A stretch of DNA of 64,000 nt from Dryomyza anilis (taxonomy: Eukaryota > Arthropoda > Insecta > Diptera > Dryomyzidae), in assembly GCA_951804985.1 (NCBI GenBank), contig OX638130.1:6992791-7056790 (forward strand), given 5' to 3'. The position numbers and the translations under genes were made by a program. Position 1 is the stretch's first letter, and the number at the start of each line of letters is the position of its first letter. Below are positions 36,294-47,431 of this stretch, one piece after another. The notes below the pieces were generated by a model. That model worked only from the letters and a program-made list of their open reading frames with translations. It had not been told where the DNA came from and made no database searches.

Positions 36294-37283
36294 TTGAAGT
36301 CCATTTTTCAAATTATAATTAAAATTTTTCAAAAACAACCTAGTTGGTCTTTTAAAACAATTGCCAAGGAGGTAGGGGCTAACCCTAAGACCATTTATCG
36401 CGTTATCAACCGCTTTAAGGAAGACCTGAGTATTGATCGGAAGAAATGTTCTGGTAAAAAAAAGGCCCACATGATCGTGAAAAGTCGAAGAAGGTTGTGA
36501 ATATTTTAAAGAAAGATCCAAGCATATCCGGAAGGAAATTGACGAGAAAGGCGGATTGCTCAGAATCTTTCGTGCGCAGGACTAAGAAAGAAGCTGGGCT
36601 GAAGACGTACAAGGTCCAAAAAGTTCCGGATAGAAATGCCGTCAATAATGAAACCGCAAAACAACGAGCTAAAAAGCTGAACCAAGATTTTTTAAAAAAA
36701 TTCGATTGCTGCATAATGGACGACGAAACTTATGTTTTAGCGGACTTTTCTCAGCTACCTGGGCAGGAATTTTATACAGCCGATTCTCGAGGAAATGTCG
36801 CTGAAAAATTCAAATCAAAAAAAATGACAAAATTCACAAAGAAATTCCTTGTTTGGCAGGCAATTTGCAGTTGTGGAAAAAGGAGCAGCTCATTCGTGAC
36901 ATCGGGTACAATTAATAACGAAATATATGTGAAGGAATGCTTGCAAAAGAGATTGCTTCCATTTTTACGCCAACATGAAGTGTCCACATTTTTTTGGCCT
37001 GACCTCGCTTCATGTCACTACAGCAAAACGGCCTTAGAGTGGATCCAACAAAATGCAGTGATTTTGGTGCCTAGAGAAGCCAATCCACCAAACTGTCCAG
37101 AACTCAGGCCGATTGAGAGATACTGGGCTTTAGTAAAAAGGGAGATGAAGACAACAAAAAAAAGACCTTCAAGACTTTAAAAGAAAGTGGTCTTCAGCAG
37201 CTGTGAGGGTGTTGGACACTACCATTACAACATTAATGGAAGGGATTCCGGAAAAATTAAAACTTTTTATTAAAAAATATTAA
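36294..37283 (+). pseudogene. Tc1-like transposase with two frameshifts
   Basis: Almost full-length Tc1/mariner-superfamily transposase in three consecutive frames. The first segment (36294 to about 36460) has the N-terminal helix-turn-helix (SFKTIAKEVGANPKTIYRV). The second (to about 37155) has a second helix-turn-helix, then catalytic MDDETY, FWPDLASCHYS and CPELRPIERYW; I count 37 residues between the second Asp and the Glu. The third ends at 37283 with GIPEKLKLFIKKY. Both frame changes fall at A-runs (about 36457-36464 and 37155-37165), so they may be real decay or homopolymer sequencing errors. No in-frame stop lies elsewhere in the three segments. Terminal inverted repeats were not found, and the start could lie slightly upstream. 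Confidence 0.85.
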
Positions 37284-39062
37284 TTTCAGTTTTTTTTTTA
37301 TTTTTTTTAAATCTAAAAATAATTTGCAAAATAAAATATTTTATTCGATTACTAGATTTATAGATTTTTTCATTTTTGAAGCGGACAATTTTATTCAACG
37401 CTGTCCTTATTTTGAATAATATTCATCGAATTCAGTTCCTCGATTACAATTCCTCGAATTATATTTCTTGTATACATTTCGACGAATTTACGATTTCTGG
37501 AATATTTTGTATTTTATGGCTCAAACTAAATTTTTTGAATTATATTTCTCGAATTACATATTTTGTATTTCATTCCCCATTTTCCATATCTTGAATTCCA
37601 TTATATAATTTACATTCTATAATTTCATTAATTGTCTTCATTCATTTTGAGAATTCGATTCTTGTTTAGCATTTCTTACTTTTGAAAGACATGATTTTTC
37701 ATTACCTTCGGAATATTAATACCACACCCCCTTTGATTAGTGCAATTCTCCGTCTACAAGTCTATGAAAAACATATAATGATATCCTTAGCTTTCTAGAT
37801 TCATTTTATCTTAGATCACATAATTTTTGGGTGTTATTCTACACAGTAACAGTAAAAGGGTTAATCATTATCGTATTTTGAAAGCCTAACCTTTAAAATG
37901 CTTTATTAGGTGTTTTGACAGAATTATTTGCTGTGTTTAAAAACTTCATTGATTGTTTATTTAGACTTTTTTTTAAGTTCTTAAGTTCTCTAATTTATTT
38001 TTTTTCTAATCTTTTTCAATACACGTGGTTTGTAAAACTTACATCAAATTGACACTTTGATTGACATTTTATGCCACATCCACATCCGGCCACAAATAAT
38101 TCGCAAATCAATTGCATAAAAAAGTAACCCTCAGGACCTTCGTCGAATATAAGTAACTCGCAAAACAGGCGTTTGCAATTTTGCGCTGCAACAGCTCAAA
38201 ATATAATTCCAGCTCACAAAAAGCCACCACGCGTCGTACATGAGGAGACGAAAAGTATGAGTGGAATTAAATTAAGGATCCTTGTTGCCGCATTTTAAAT
38301 AACTAAGCAAAATAAGTATGTGTAATGCATAATAGATGAAGTACAAATAGACAGGCGATAGACAGACAGTGGACAGACGGTGGAAGTAGTCTAAAATATA
38401 GATGAAGGAAAGACAGATCTCAACAGAAGGTAGAACTCAATATGTTACTCAGTGGGTGGTGGTGGTGCTGACTGCAACTGAGTTGTACTATGGACCCCAT
38501 GTTGCTGCATTTGTTTGATGCTTTGGATTAACTTGTCACACAATTGAATTTAATTTTCTATATGTATACGCAGCACAATGTTCTCCCACTCTGTGCACAG
38601 TTGGCAACACTGTTTGTTGAATTTCTAATGAGTGCAACAACAGCAGGGTTACCGCCTTCTCTATGGTATGGGATGTTTTGAGACGGATACGTGTAATCAG
38701 TCAGTCTGACAGTCAGACGACTCAGATATTTAGAAAGTCTGCGCTGTTTGTAACACTTGATTGACAGCAATTGCAAAAAGCTTTTGATTTCACAATTATT
38801 GGACAGGATATAATAAAATTTGACATGCTGTATTAAAAAAAAATGACTATTATTTCAGTAACACTACCTATAGAAACTGTATTAATAGAAGGTTTAGAAA
38901 TTATTATAAAAGGCTACTAAGTATTGACTTTTTAGATATTATGCCTTGACGTTTATGATTAAGTATGTACTATATAAATACTAAAGTCCCATTTTCAAAA
39001 GTAATTTAAAGTACTTTTTTAATTTCCACACGGAAAAAATTACTGTAGTAAATTATATTACA
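37284..39062. other. Repeat remnants then single-copy-looking DNA
   Basis: 37430-37620 continues the ATTCC/GAATTC family, so the Tc1-like transposon probably landed inside it. 37680-39060 has no recognisable gene; short frames lack domains. Confidence 0.4.
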
Positions 39063-39574
39063 TTTACTAGCTGAACCCTTGCAAAGTAGGTGTTATTATG
39101 ATAGTTAGGATTGTCAAAATTATAGTCGACTATAAATACCATACACATATGTGTGGTTACCATTCTAATATATAGGTCACCAGGGTAAACGAATCTTGAA
39201 AATAACTACAAACTTTCCATCCCTGAAGAATTTTCTTTCATTTGATACCCATATTTACAACTGGGTAGATGTACCGAATTTCGATTTTTTTTTTTTGGGA
39301 ACCACAACTCGTTTCGCAGGAAAACATCATTTTCATGTATTTCAGCATGATGTCAATATATATTTGACCAAAAAAGTTTACCTAAGCACGTATACGTAAG
39401 AATTGATCTGTAGATGTAAATTTTATATGAGGTATTTGAACATAAGTGAACGGTTCTCAGGTCGCAATAGATCGATCAAGTCAATTTTCTTGTTCAGACA
39501 GCTTAGATATATAAGTAATCTAAATCTAATGTTCATTGCTCTAGCTCTTCTACTTTTTCCGTAATCGTGATTTC

Positions 39575-39750
39575 AACAGAAAGACAGAAGGACAGACAGA
39601 CGGACATCGCTAAATCGACTCAGGAGGTCATGCTGATCAAGAATATATATATATATATATATTTTTCCATACCGGAGATGCTTCCTTCTGGGTGTTACAA
39701 ACGGAGTACCAAACTGAATATACCCTTTCACTCTTAGTGTAGGGTATAAA
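39575..39750 (+). mobile_element. mini-me-like core, copy 2
   Basis: A (GACA)-type run (39585-39604), the core 'ctcaggaggtcatgctgatc', (TA)n at 39643-39661, 'cttccttctgggtgttac', then the terminal hairpin ACCCTTTCACT...AGTGTAGGGT near 39722-39748. Best preserved of the three copies. Confidence 0.7.
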
Positions 39751-39839
39751 AACATTTGTATTATTTATATCAGAGGGCCGTGCTTCGCTGTGGAAGCTTT
39801 TATGGGTTTAATGAATGTAGTAACCAAATAATAATTCTC

Positions 39840-40770
39840 CGCCAAAACAACTTTTCTCAAAGACAATTCTTTCTCAGACTGCGCATCCCAGTAGAATTCT
39901 TCCCAGTAGAATTCTTCGCCGTGAAATCCCGTAGAATTCATTCCGGTAGAATTGTTCCCGGTGGAATTCTTTCCCGTAGAATTTTTTCCCGTAGAATTCT
40001 ACCCCGTAGAAGTTTTAGTGTGGTGAGTTTAGGTGCGATGAATTTTGGTGTGGCGAGTTTTAGTGTGCTGAATTTTAGTGTGATGAATTTAATTGTAGTG
40101 AATTGTAGTGTGGTGAATTTTATTGTGGTGAGTTTTAGTCTAGTGAATTTCAGTGTGGATAGTTTTAGTGTGGTGAATTTTAGTGTGGTGAATTTTAGTG
40201 TGGTGAATTTTATTATGGTGAGTTTTAGTATGATGAATTTTGATGTGGTAAATTTTATTGTGGTGAGTTTTAGTGTGGTGAATTTAATTGTGGTGAGTTT
40301 TAGTATGATGAATTTTTATGTAGTGAATTTTATTGTGATAAGTTTTAGTGTAGTGAATTTCAGTGTGATGAGTTTTGGTGTGGTGAATTTTAGTGTAGTG
40401 AATTTTTATGTGGCGAATTTTATTGTGGTGAGTTTTAGTGTAGTGAATTTCAGTGTGGTGAATTTTATTATGATGAGTTTTAGTGTGATGAATTTTTATG
40501 TGGTAAATTTTATTGTGGTGAGTTTTAGTGTAGTGAATTTCAGTGTGGATATTTTTAGTGTAGTGAATTTTATTGTGGTGAATTTTATTGTGGTGAATTT
40601 TTTGTGGTTAGATTTATTGTGGGAAATTTTAGTGTGGTGAATTTTAGTGTGGTGAGTTTTAGTGTAGTGAGTTTTAGTGTGGTGAGTTTTAGTGTGGTGA
40701 ATTTCAGTGTGGTAAATTTTAGTGTGGTGAATTTCAGTGTTGTGAAGTTTAGTGCGGTGAGTTTTTTTAT
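39840..40770 (+). repeat. 15-bp minisatellite (GTGGTGAATTTTAGT)n
   Basis: 39890-40010 is a GTAGAATTC-TTCCC type repeat; 40010-40770 is about 50 units near AGTGTGGTGAATTTT. The 15-bp period keeps a 294-codon frame open (39756-40640) that spells an FSVVN-type pentapeptide repeat. With no promoter, signal peptide or non-repetitive domain, I treat the frame as incidental. Confidence 0.85.
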
Positions 40771-41062
40771 CTTTCCTTTTTTTGTTTTCCTTTAGTTTGG
40801 ATTTTAGTTTTATGTTATTGCTTTTGTGCTTGTATTTTTACTTTTGTTTTGTGCTCTTGCTTTTGTGTTTTTTCTTCTAAATTTTTTTTTTTGTATTTGA
40901 GTTTTTTGTTTCATGTTCGTAGCTGGTGAAAGTGCCGAGTTATATCGTATTAAAAGTTAAGGTTGTATGGGAGGTGCCACGACTCTTTGTCCATCCCGCC
41001 TGTGGTAAAAATTTCAAGAAAATCGGATCAGCCGTTTAGACGACAAAGAGATTTATTATATG

Positions 41063-41440
41063 GAAAAATGTAGGTTTAATACATTTTGTTAGTTTTTAAA
41101 TACATTTGATTTTATTTGAATTAAACCGACTACATCATGTATTGACAATTTGTTGTCTACATATTGCAGAAACTGTATTATTGTTTTATGTTATCTTTTA
41201 TTTTAATTATTTCATATTCGTAGACACGCAAAGAACGTATTACGAAATGTCATTCGTCGTGTATGTATAAACGAATTCGTTTACTACATATTTACCAAAT
41301 ATTACTACATATTGCACACACACGATCAGACACACGATGGACGATTGTGAAAGTGAAAGGGTATAAAATAAAAACCAAAGCATCTAACCGAAACGAGAAC
41401 TAGTGATACCAACTAGTGCTGCCAACTAATTGAACCAATG
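41063..41440 (+). repeat. Dispersed repeat R1, copy 1
   Basis: Shares ordered blocks with 45130-45410: 'ttgttagtttttaaa-acatt', 'ctaca-catgtattga', 'ctacatattg-agaaactgta', 'gagaactagtgat-ccaac'. Probably a decayed mobile element. Confidence 0.6.
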
Positions 41441-42800
41441 TTTCTATTCGTTGTGTTCATTCTCTTAATTTCATTTAATATAATTCCAATATCAAACTTC
41501 TATTTTTCGAACTCCATTTTTCAAACTTCATTTTATAATTCTGTGCTTTCAATTTCTCTCTTTGAAGTTAAATTCCTTTTATAGGAATCCATGAATTCCT
41601 TCATTTCTCGAACTATTATTTCCTTTTCTTTAATACGATTCTATGAATTCCATTCTTCGAATTTCAATCTATGAATTCCAGGTTTCTAATTTCGTTCCTC
41701 TAATTCCATACCTCTAATAAAATTTCTCAAATTCCATCTCTTTGAAGTTATATTACATTTCTAGAAATCCAGTCTTTAAATTCCTTCCTTTCTCGAACTA
41801 TTATTTTCATTTCTATAATTCGATTCGATGAATTCCATTCTTTCAATTTCAATCTATGCATTCCATGTCTCTAATTTCGTTCCTGTAATTCCATTCCTCT
41901 ACTTTCATTCCTCGTAATACGTTATATGAATTCCACTCCTCGATTTCCATTATATGAATTTCATTCCTCAAATTCCATTTCTCAAATATTATTCTATTTT
42001 AATCGATTTTTTACATTACTCGAATTTCATTCCTCGAATTCTATTTCGTGAATTATAATAATAAATAATAATATAATAGTTTGGCGCTACAGTCTTGTGT
42101 AGAACTTCGGCCGAGCTCTCTCACCATTTTGAGCTGTGCGTGTTATATTTGTACTCAAAGTGGTGGGACCTACAGTTTATTGCCGAATCCGAACGGCGGG
42201 TGAGAGCTTTTTCATAGGCAATGGTTTTACTCTCGTAGGTTTGCCATTTACTGACGAGAGGTAGCGCGGTATAGAAAAATGTTTCTATGAAAAGATGTTG
42301 TTAGCCCCAGTCCAGGCTTGAACCGGGGACCTTTCGGCTCGCAGTCCAACGCACTAACCACTGAGCTACCTCAAACTCCATTGCTCGAATTTCAGTCTAT
42401 TAACTCTATTACTCGAATGCAATACAAGAATACAATTTCTAGATTGCCATTCATCTACTTCCATTCCCCAAATTCGATTCCATGAATGTGTTTCCACGAA
42501 TTCAATTTCTCGAATTTCTATCTACGAATTATGTTACTCAAATGAGATTCTTCGAATTTCATTCTATTAATTCTATTACACGAACTTTATTCCTCTAATT
42601 CCATTCCTCAAATTTCGTACAACGAATTCCATTCCTCGAATTACCATTTCTCTAATTCGATTCCTCTAATTCCATTCCTCTAATTCCATTCCTCTAATTC
42701 CATTCCTCTAATTCCATTCCTCTAATTCCATTCCTCTAATTCCATTTCTATAATTCCTCCTTTTCCACACCTCAAAATCCAATTCTCAAATTCTAATTCC
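41441..42800. repeat. Degenerate ATTCC-TCGAATTC tract with a perfect 14-bp core
   Basis: Loosely repeated 'aattccattcctcg' motifs throughout, interrupted by a SINE. At about 42655-42750 seven units of CCATTCCTCTAATT are nearly perfect with a 14-bp period, a likely focus of recent expansion. Confidence 0.75.
42055..42370 (-). mobile_element. tRNA-derived SINE, copy 6 (5' end clipped)
   Basis: Same body and tail as copies 1-5. The extreme 5' end of the head (GCCGC) is missing, as the copy stops at the inverse of GGTAGCTCAG at 42370. No clear target duplication is visible in the surrounding low-complexity tract. Confidence 0.85.
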
Positions 42801-43497
42801 TCCACTTTAATTTATCGATTCAATTCTATGTTCTATATCCCTATGATTACAGAGCTGTTTGTCAAACTATTTGGTACCATCCAAATTTCATGTAATACCG
42901 GATTCTGTTCGTGTTATTTTGATTGTTTCATATTTTGAACTTTGAAGTTTTTAATATTCGACATTACATTGATTAAAATAATCCGAATAAACCCCGCAAA
43001 ATACACGGTTTATTATTTTTTTCGAGAATTATTAAAACAATATGTCATTACTTTGACATTGATGATGTGCCTGCTTGTCGCCAGTTTTATTTTTCTTGTT
43101 ACAACACCTTGTCGCACGATTTTAAATTAAATGAACACCACATTGTACCCGAAAATAAATAATAAAACACTACACGAAAAACATGAAATTTTTCCAATTT
43201 ATATGCAAATTCAAGAACTGACTGATTTTTGGCTTTTTAATGAAGGTTCTTCGGTACAATATGTCATATTGATGAAGGTAACGCATCATTCTGGCAGCAT
43301 ACTTAGTTATTTGTTCAGCTGTGACAGAGCTATTGGAGGGTTGAAAGCTTTTATATGATAAAACTTAATTAAATCGTACTTAAGACAAAACGAATAAATT
43401 ATCATTTCAACAAATAAATTAATTGTATTTAAAAAAAAAAATAGTATTTATAGCGTATATAACATTAAAATTATTCATTTAAATTATATTTTATATT
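42801..43497. other. AT-rich DNA, no confident gene
   Basis: A plus-strand frame at 42942-43130 ends with a hydrophobic, signal-like stretch (MMCLLVASFIFLV), but there is no clear TATA box, splice site or continuation. I leave it uncalled. Confidence 0.3.
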
Positions 43498-44079
43498 TTA
43501 ATCAAAATATTTAATTGGAAAACATGGTTCTTTGTCCTCTTCAGCTTTTTTATCGTTTATATACTTTTCGTAGAGCTCTTTGAAACGTTTGCCATCACTA
43601 AAATAATCTTCCATTTTATCATCGAAACTTTCTTTTTTATCCGCTTTCTTTTCCATAAGCTGCGCCAGCGCTTCTGCTTTCTTTTCCTTGAAGGCAACTT
43701 TTTTTGCCTTTTTTTCCTCAAACAAGTTAGCCCAAAAGTTCTTTTTTGGCTGTAGTAACCCCAGTTTAGGCAGCTTAAAGAGCGTTTCTTCGGAGCCATC
43801 ATATTCGGTGTCTTCATCATCATCATCGAATTTTGTAAGTTTCGCAAGCATTTTGTCCTTTATGAAGAACGCGTTGAGAGTTTGATGCAAAGCTATGAGA
43901 AATATATAAATATTTTCAGATTAATTATATAATTTATATTAGAATAGAACTGTTATAAAAAGTAAAATATACAATGATCTGTACCCGAACATGAAAATTT
44001 CTACTAGGGACTAAAAGTACCCTATATTATTCTTACCAAATAGCATCAATAACAAAAATGCTGCTCTTAGTTGCTTCAT
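43498..44079 (-). CDS. Two-exon secreted charged protein (145 aa), unrecognised
   Basis: I do not recognise the family. Exon 1 is 44037-44079 (43 nt, 14 codons plus one base), donor G|GTAAGA. The intron is 144 nt. Exon 2 is 43498-43892 after a TCTCATAG acceptor. The joined CDS is 438 nt, in frame throughout. Residues 1-22 form a signal peptide (hydrophobic AAFLLLMLFAL core, likely cleavage after NA). The mature part has an acidic stretch (37-50, DDDDEDTEYDGSEE), then a Lys/Glu/Ala-rich segment expected to be helical, and one Cys near the C-terminus. The frame opened upstream of exon 2 has no Met, which supports the spliced model. No strong TATA box or AATAAA was found, unlike the genes further right. 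The exon structure is shared with the four genes at 48742-59518. Role unknown; secretion is inferred. Confidence 0.7.
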
Positions 44080-44473
44080 TTTCAAATAATCCACAATAAG
44101 TCTTTTCCCATTTTTAAAAATGACCTTATTTATTATTTTCTGTTCAAAGCATCTTTCTATAGAAACACGTTTAGTACGATAATAAAATATTTGAAAACAT
44201 GTTTATCTTAAAATACCATAGATTATAATGCTCTCAATCAGCTATGCGTGAGTTTTATTCGATTATTTATTGTGAACAAGAATCTCAAATATGAAAATGA
44301 ACTTTAAAGGTGTAGCAGATTCTTCAAAAAACCTGATAATCTTAATTTGCAGAAATAGTTTTGTATATGAAAAACTTTAGAACTAAGTTTTAGTATCTTA
44401 AATTATTTTATATTTTTATATAAGACATATATTTCACTATCAAAGTAAAATAATAAGGAATACATTGCATGTA
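44080..44473. other. AT-rich upstream DNA
   Basis: Presumed 5' flank of the minus-strand gene ending at 43498. AT-rich TATA-like sequences occur near 44120-44135 (minus) but none is convincing. Nothing else is seen. Confidence 0.3.
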
Positions 44474-44813
44474 AAGGGTTTTTCAATAAGAGTGCTACAA
44501 AAGTTATTTTACAAGGGTTTCAACAGGGACGCTACAAAAGTAGAGCGACAGGGACAGCAAACGACCCGATATTTCTTGCCGCTCTTTTGACATTTCTCTT
44601 CAGTAAGGTTTGCCATTTCATGAGGGAAAGATATACGGGCCAACAACAAGTCGAAATTATTAAAATTTAATACCGAAATAAGAATTCATATATCTTTCCA
44701 TCATGAAATGGCAAACCTTACTGAAGAGAAATGTCAAAAGAGCGGCAAGAAATGTGGCGTCGTTTGCTGTCCCTGTCGCTCTATTTTTATAGCATCCCTG
44801 TTGAAAAACCCTT
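44474..44813. mobile_element. MITE-B: palindromic MITE sharing ends with mariner relic
   Basis: 340 bp between TA dinucleotides (44472-44473 and 44814-44815). The arms, about 150 bp, are inverse copies from AAGGGTTTTTCAA inwards through 'gtagagcgacagggacagca' to 'ggtttgccatttcatga'. The left arm carries an extra ~30 bp near its tip, a partial tip duplication. The arm sequence matches 652-763 of the mariner relic, so MITE-B is probably a solo-arm derivative of that family. Confidence 0.9.
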
Positions 44814-44860
44814 TACTAAATTATTATATCAGTACTTTAGATAATTAGTGAGGACATCGT

Positions 44861-45070
44861 AACGTCAGTAGCTCAGTAATTTGTTTCGAAAGATCCCGCA
44901 GCACATGTTCAATTCGGGCCTGGGATTGTTCACATCTCTAAAAAGAAAAATGTTTTTCTATACCACGGTACCTGTCGGCAAAAAATGGCAACCCTCGGAG
45001 ACTAAAAACACCACCCATGAAAACCACACCGATCGGAACGGCATGGTCCCGCCATTTGAGTACAAATAAC
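44861..45070 (+). mobile_element. Degenerate SINE relic
   Basis: A head-like 'cgtcagtagctcag', a box-B-like 'gttcaattcgggcc', and body landmarks 'tttttctataccac-gtacct', 'aaaatggcaacc' and 'ccgccatttgagtacaaat' in SINE order, with many substitutions. Confidence 0.65.
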
Positions 45071-45129
45071 TTGAGCCTAATATAATTTCTGAAATTCCTA
45101 GTATATATTTTTTTCTATTACACCGCAAA

Positions 45130-45410
45130 AATTACTGTAGTAAATTATGTACAATTTAAGTCTTTGTTTTGCAAAAATATAGGTCTGGTATACTTTGTTA
45201 GTTTTTAAAAACATTTGTTGTTATTTGACATAAATTGACTACACCATGTATTGAAAAGTTGTTCTCTACATATTGTAGAAACTGTATTAATGTTTTATTT
45301 GGTGCTTTTATTTTAATTATTTCCAATTCGTGTGACTGCGAAAGCGAGTCACACGAAGTTCAAGCATCTGACCGCAACGAGAACTAGTGATGCCAACTAA
45401 TTGAACCCAC
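45130..45410 (+). repeat. Dispersed repeat R1, copy 2
   Basis: Collinear with 41063-41440. It is followed at 45395-45470 by a small 13-bp tandem repeat ATTGAACCCACTG. Confidence 0.6.
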
Positions 45411-45486
45411 TGATTGAACCCACTGATTGAACTCACTAATTGAACCAACTGAATTTTATTGGTTTTCAATTAAAAGTTGTAATTCG

Positions 45487-47063
45487 GCAGAGAGTAATAT
45501 ATATATATCGTTATTGTCTTCCAAAGGGGCGAATGTGCATTTTTAAAAATGTTGGGAAATCAAATTTTAAAGTTTGAAGTGTTTTAAAAATTAGCAAAAT
45601 TAAAATTTTTTCAATTTTTTCTGTTGTTTTGCTTTATTTGTCAATTATTAACACGTATAAAAAATATCTTTAGATTTGCACAACCTACAGAATTATAAAT
45701 ACGGAATTTGTGAGACTATATCCTGATCAAAACGCAAATATTTTTGTTTTTTATGCTATAACTTTTTATAAGCGCAAGATAAAATAGTAATGTAGAGGCA
45801 TTAATTGTTTGATTTTAAAGCACCTATCTATTGGCATCATTAATTAAAAATATTTTGTCAAACATTAATTTGCCATTTGTTATTTGCAGGAAAAAATGTT
45901 TGAAAAATATTTTTAAATAATGATGCCAATGCTTTAAAAACTGTCTACACCACCTATATTCGGCCTAAGATGGAATACAATTCGCACATATGGGCAGGGG
46001 CTTCAAAATCTTCTTTGGAGTTCCTGGATCGAATCCAACAGCGTGCAATATATTTAATAGGGGATGAAAATATTTCATCCTTTATTGGTTCTCTTGAGCA
46101 CCGAAGGACCGTTGGGTGTGTAAGCCTGTTCTATAGGTATTAGAATGGTAAGTGTTCGAGGGAAATACATGGCCTGATTCCACCAGGTCGTGTGTCCTAT
46201 CGTTCTACTCGGGCATCGAACCAAGCCCACCCCTTCGTAGTTCACTCGGCTCTCAATAGAACCACGCATTACCGAGAGAATTCGTTCTTCAGTCGCACGA
46301 TACGTTTGTGGAACAATCTCCCTGCGTCTGTTTTTCCCGACATTTTTGATATTGGCAAGTTCAAAACAAACATTCACCGACACTACTCCATCTTTCCCCC
46401 CTCCATTTAACCTATCATCCCTTCTTACGATCAACACTGTGCATTGCATGAATAGGGGGCATCCCCTGAGCGTTGGTTAATTTGTAAAAAAAAAAAAAAA
46501 TATCAATAAAAAATTATGGCAAAAAAACGGAGTAATTGAAAAATTAAAAATCTTGTCATCCCAAAAGGGCGAATCTTTTCATTTTTTTGCTTTAACTTTT
46601 TAATGGTAAAAGATAAAATAGTGATGTGAAGGCAATTATTGTTTGTTTTCAAAGTTCTTATCGATCTGCATTATTAATTACAAACATTTTGCCAAAAAAA
46701 AATTCCTGCAAATAATAAATGGCAAATTAATGTTTGGCAAAATATTTTTAATTAATGATGTATGTCGATAGGTGCTTTAAAAACAAACAATAAATGCCTT
46801 TACATCACTTTTTTATCTTATATCAATAAAAAGTTATGGCAAAAAGATAAAAAGATTCACCCTTTTGGCAAGACAAAATTTTCAATTTTTCAAATTCGTC
46901 CTTTTGGTTTTGTCTTTTGTGGCTAGAAATATCCAACAAAATGACACGCGATTTTGACACAGCTTACTTGAGGATAAACTACATTCAAAAATGACAAAAA
47001 ACGCAAATGTCAAAAATTGCGCATTCACCCCTTTGGCATGATAGTGACGATATATACTCTCTG
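45487..47063. mobile_element. 1.5-kb non-autonomous TIR element, copy 2
   Basis: Starts GCAGAGAGTA at about 45487 and ends TACTCTCTGC at 47063, with inner arms 'ccaaaggggcgaatg' and 'cattcacccctttgg' also inverse. It matches 6535-8040 across most of its length, but carries a LINE-2 fragment (45941-46500) instead of the SINE found in copy 1. Confidence 0.8.
45941..46500 (+). mobile_element. LINE-2 fragment, jockey/CR1-type 3' end
   Basis: Encodes the C-terminal part of a non-LTR reverse transcriptase: TYIRPKMEYNSHIWAGAS, then LDRIQQRAI, SLEHRRTVGC, and after a stop and frame change RTIRLWNNLPASVFP. It ends with a 15-A tail at 46500. Against the uninterrupted element near 7400-7480, about 40 bp of host is missing at the insertion point and no target duplication is evident, so insertion came with a small deletion. 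A second relic of the same type lies at 62700-63136. Non-functional. Confidence 0.85.
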
Positions 47064-47248
47064 CAAAGATTATAAAAAATATATTTATATTTTAATTTAT
47101 TTATCACAACAAAATTAAAGAAATACATTAGATTAGAGGGAAATTAAAGACATATGTTATATAAATATAAATTTGTGTTTTTATATTAAATGTATTATAT
47201 TTTTGTATATAAATGCAGTAAAAATATGTATTTTCCATTCAAAATCAA

Positions 47249-47431
47249 TTACATCAGTTTATTTAAAATAAATACATGTGCTTCTGGACGTAAATCCAAT
47301 ACACATTTAGTTTTTTCGTTGTACGGTAAACATAAACTATTTATGTCGTTTTTTCTGATCAGGATATGATTAGGAAAAATTTCAATTATCACTTCCCGAT
47401 CATTAAAATTTCTACTAGGAATGGTACGCAA
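47249..47431 (-). CDS. Possible terminal exon, hypothetical
   Basis: A 60-codon minus-strand frame whose translation is not low-complexity (for example REVIIEIFPNHILIRKND and CVLDLRPEAHVFILNKLM). The frame opens at a TTG preceded by an in-frame TAG. Acceptor-like sequences (AAAGTTAG and CATTCCTAG) occur at its start, so it could be a last exon. I found no matching first exon, TATA box or AATAAA. It may equally be chance or a decayed gene. Confidence 0.2.
   Translation of the reverse strand: MRTIPSRNFNDREVIIEIFPNHILIRKNDINSLCLPYNEKTKCVLDLRPEAHVFILNKLM

Larger units (their letters stand above)
39063..41062 (+). mobile_element. Helentron/mini-me-like composite element
   Basis: Starts ACTAGCTGAACCC (compare 10984), carries the mini-me-like core at 39575-39750, a 15-bp minisatellite, a T-rich CTTTTGT tract, a block 'gtgccgagttatatcg', and ends in 'cggatcagccgtttagacga' plus TTATTATAT. 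The block near 40935-40990 recurs inverted at 59751-59850. Internal tandem repeats are a known feature of DINE/Helentron non-autonomous elements. Class assignment is inferred and no protein is encoded. Confidence 0.45.

Noticed and set aside
39756..40640. 294-codon FSVVN-repeat frame as a gene
   Set aside because: The 15-bp repeat keeps it open, there is no signal peptide or unique domain, and it lies inside a mobile element.
42942..43130. Possible small secreted peptide ending MMCLLVASFIFLV
   Set aside because: The hydrophobic stretch resembles a signal peptide, but no 43-nt exon boundary, TATA box or second exon was found.
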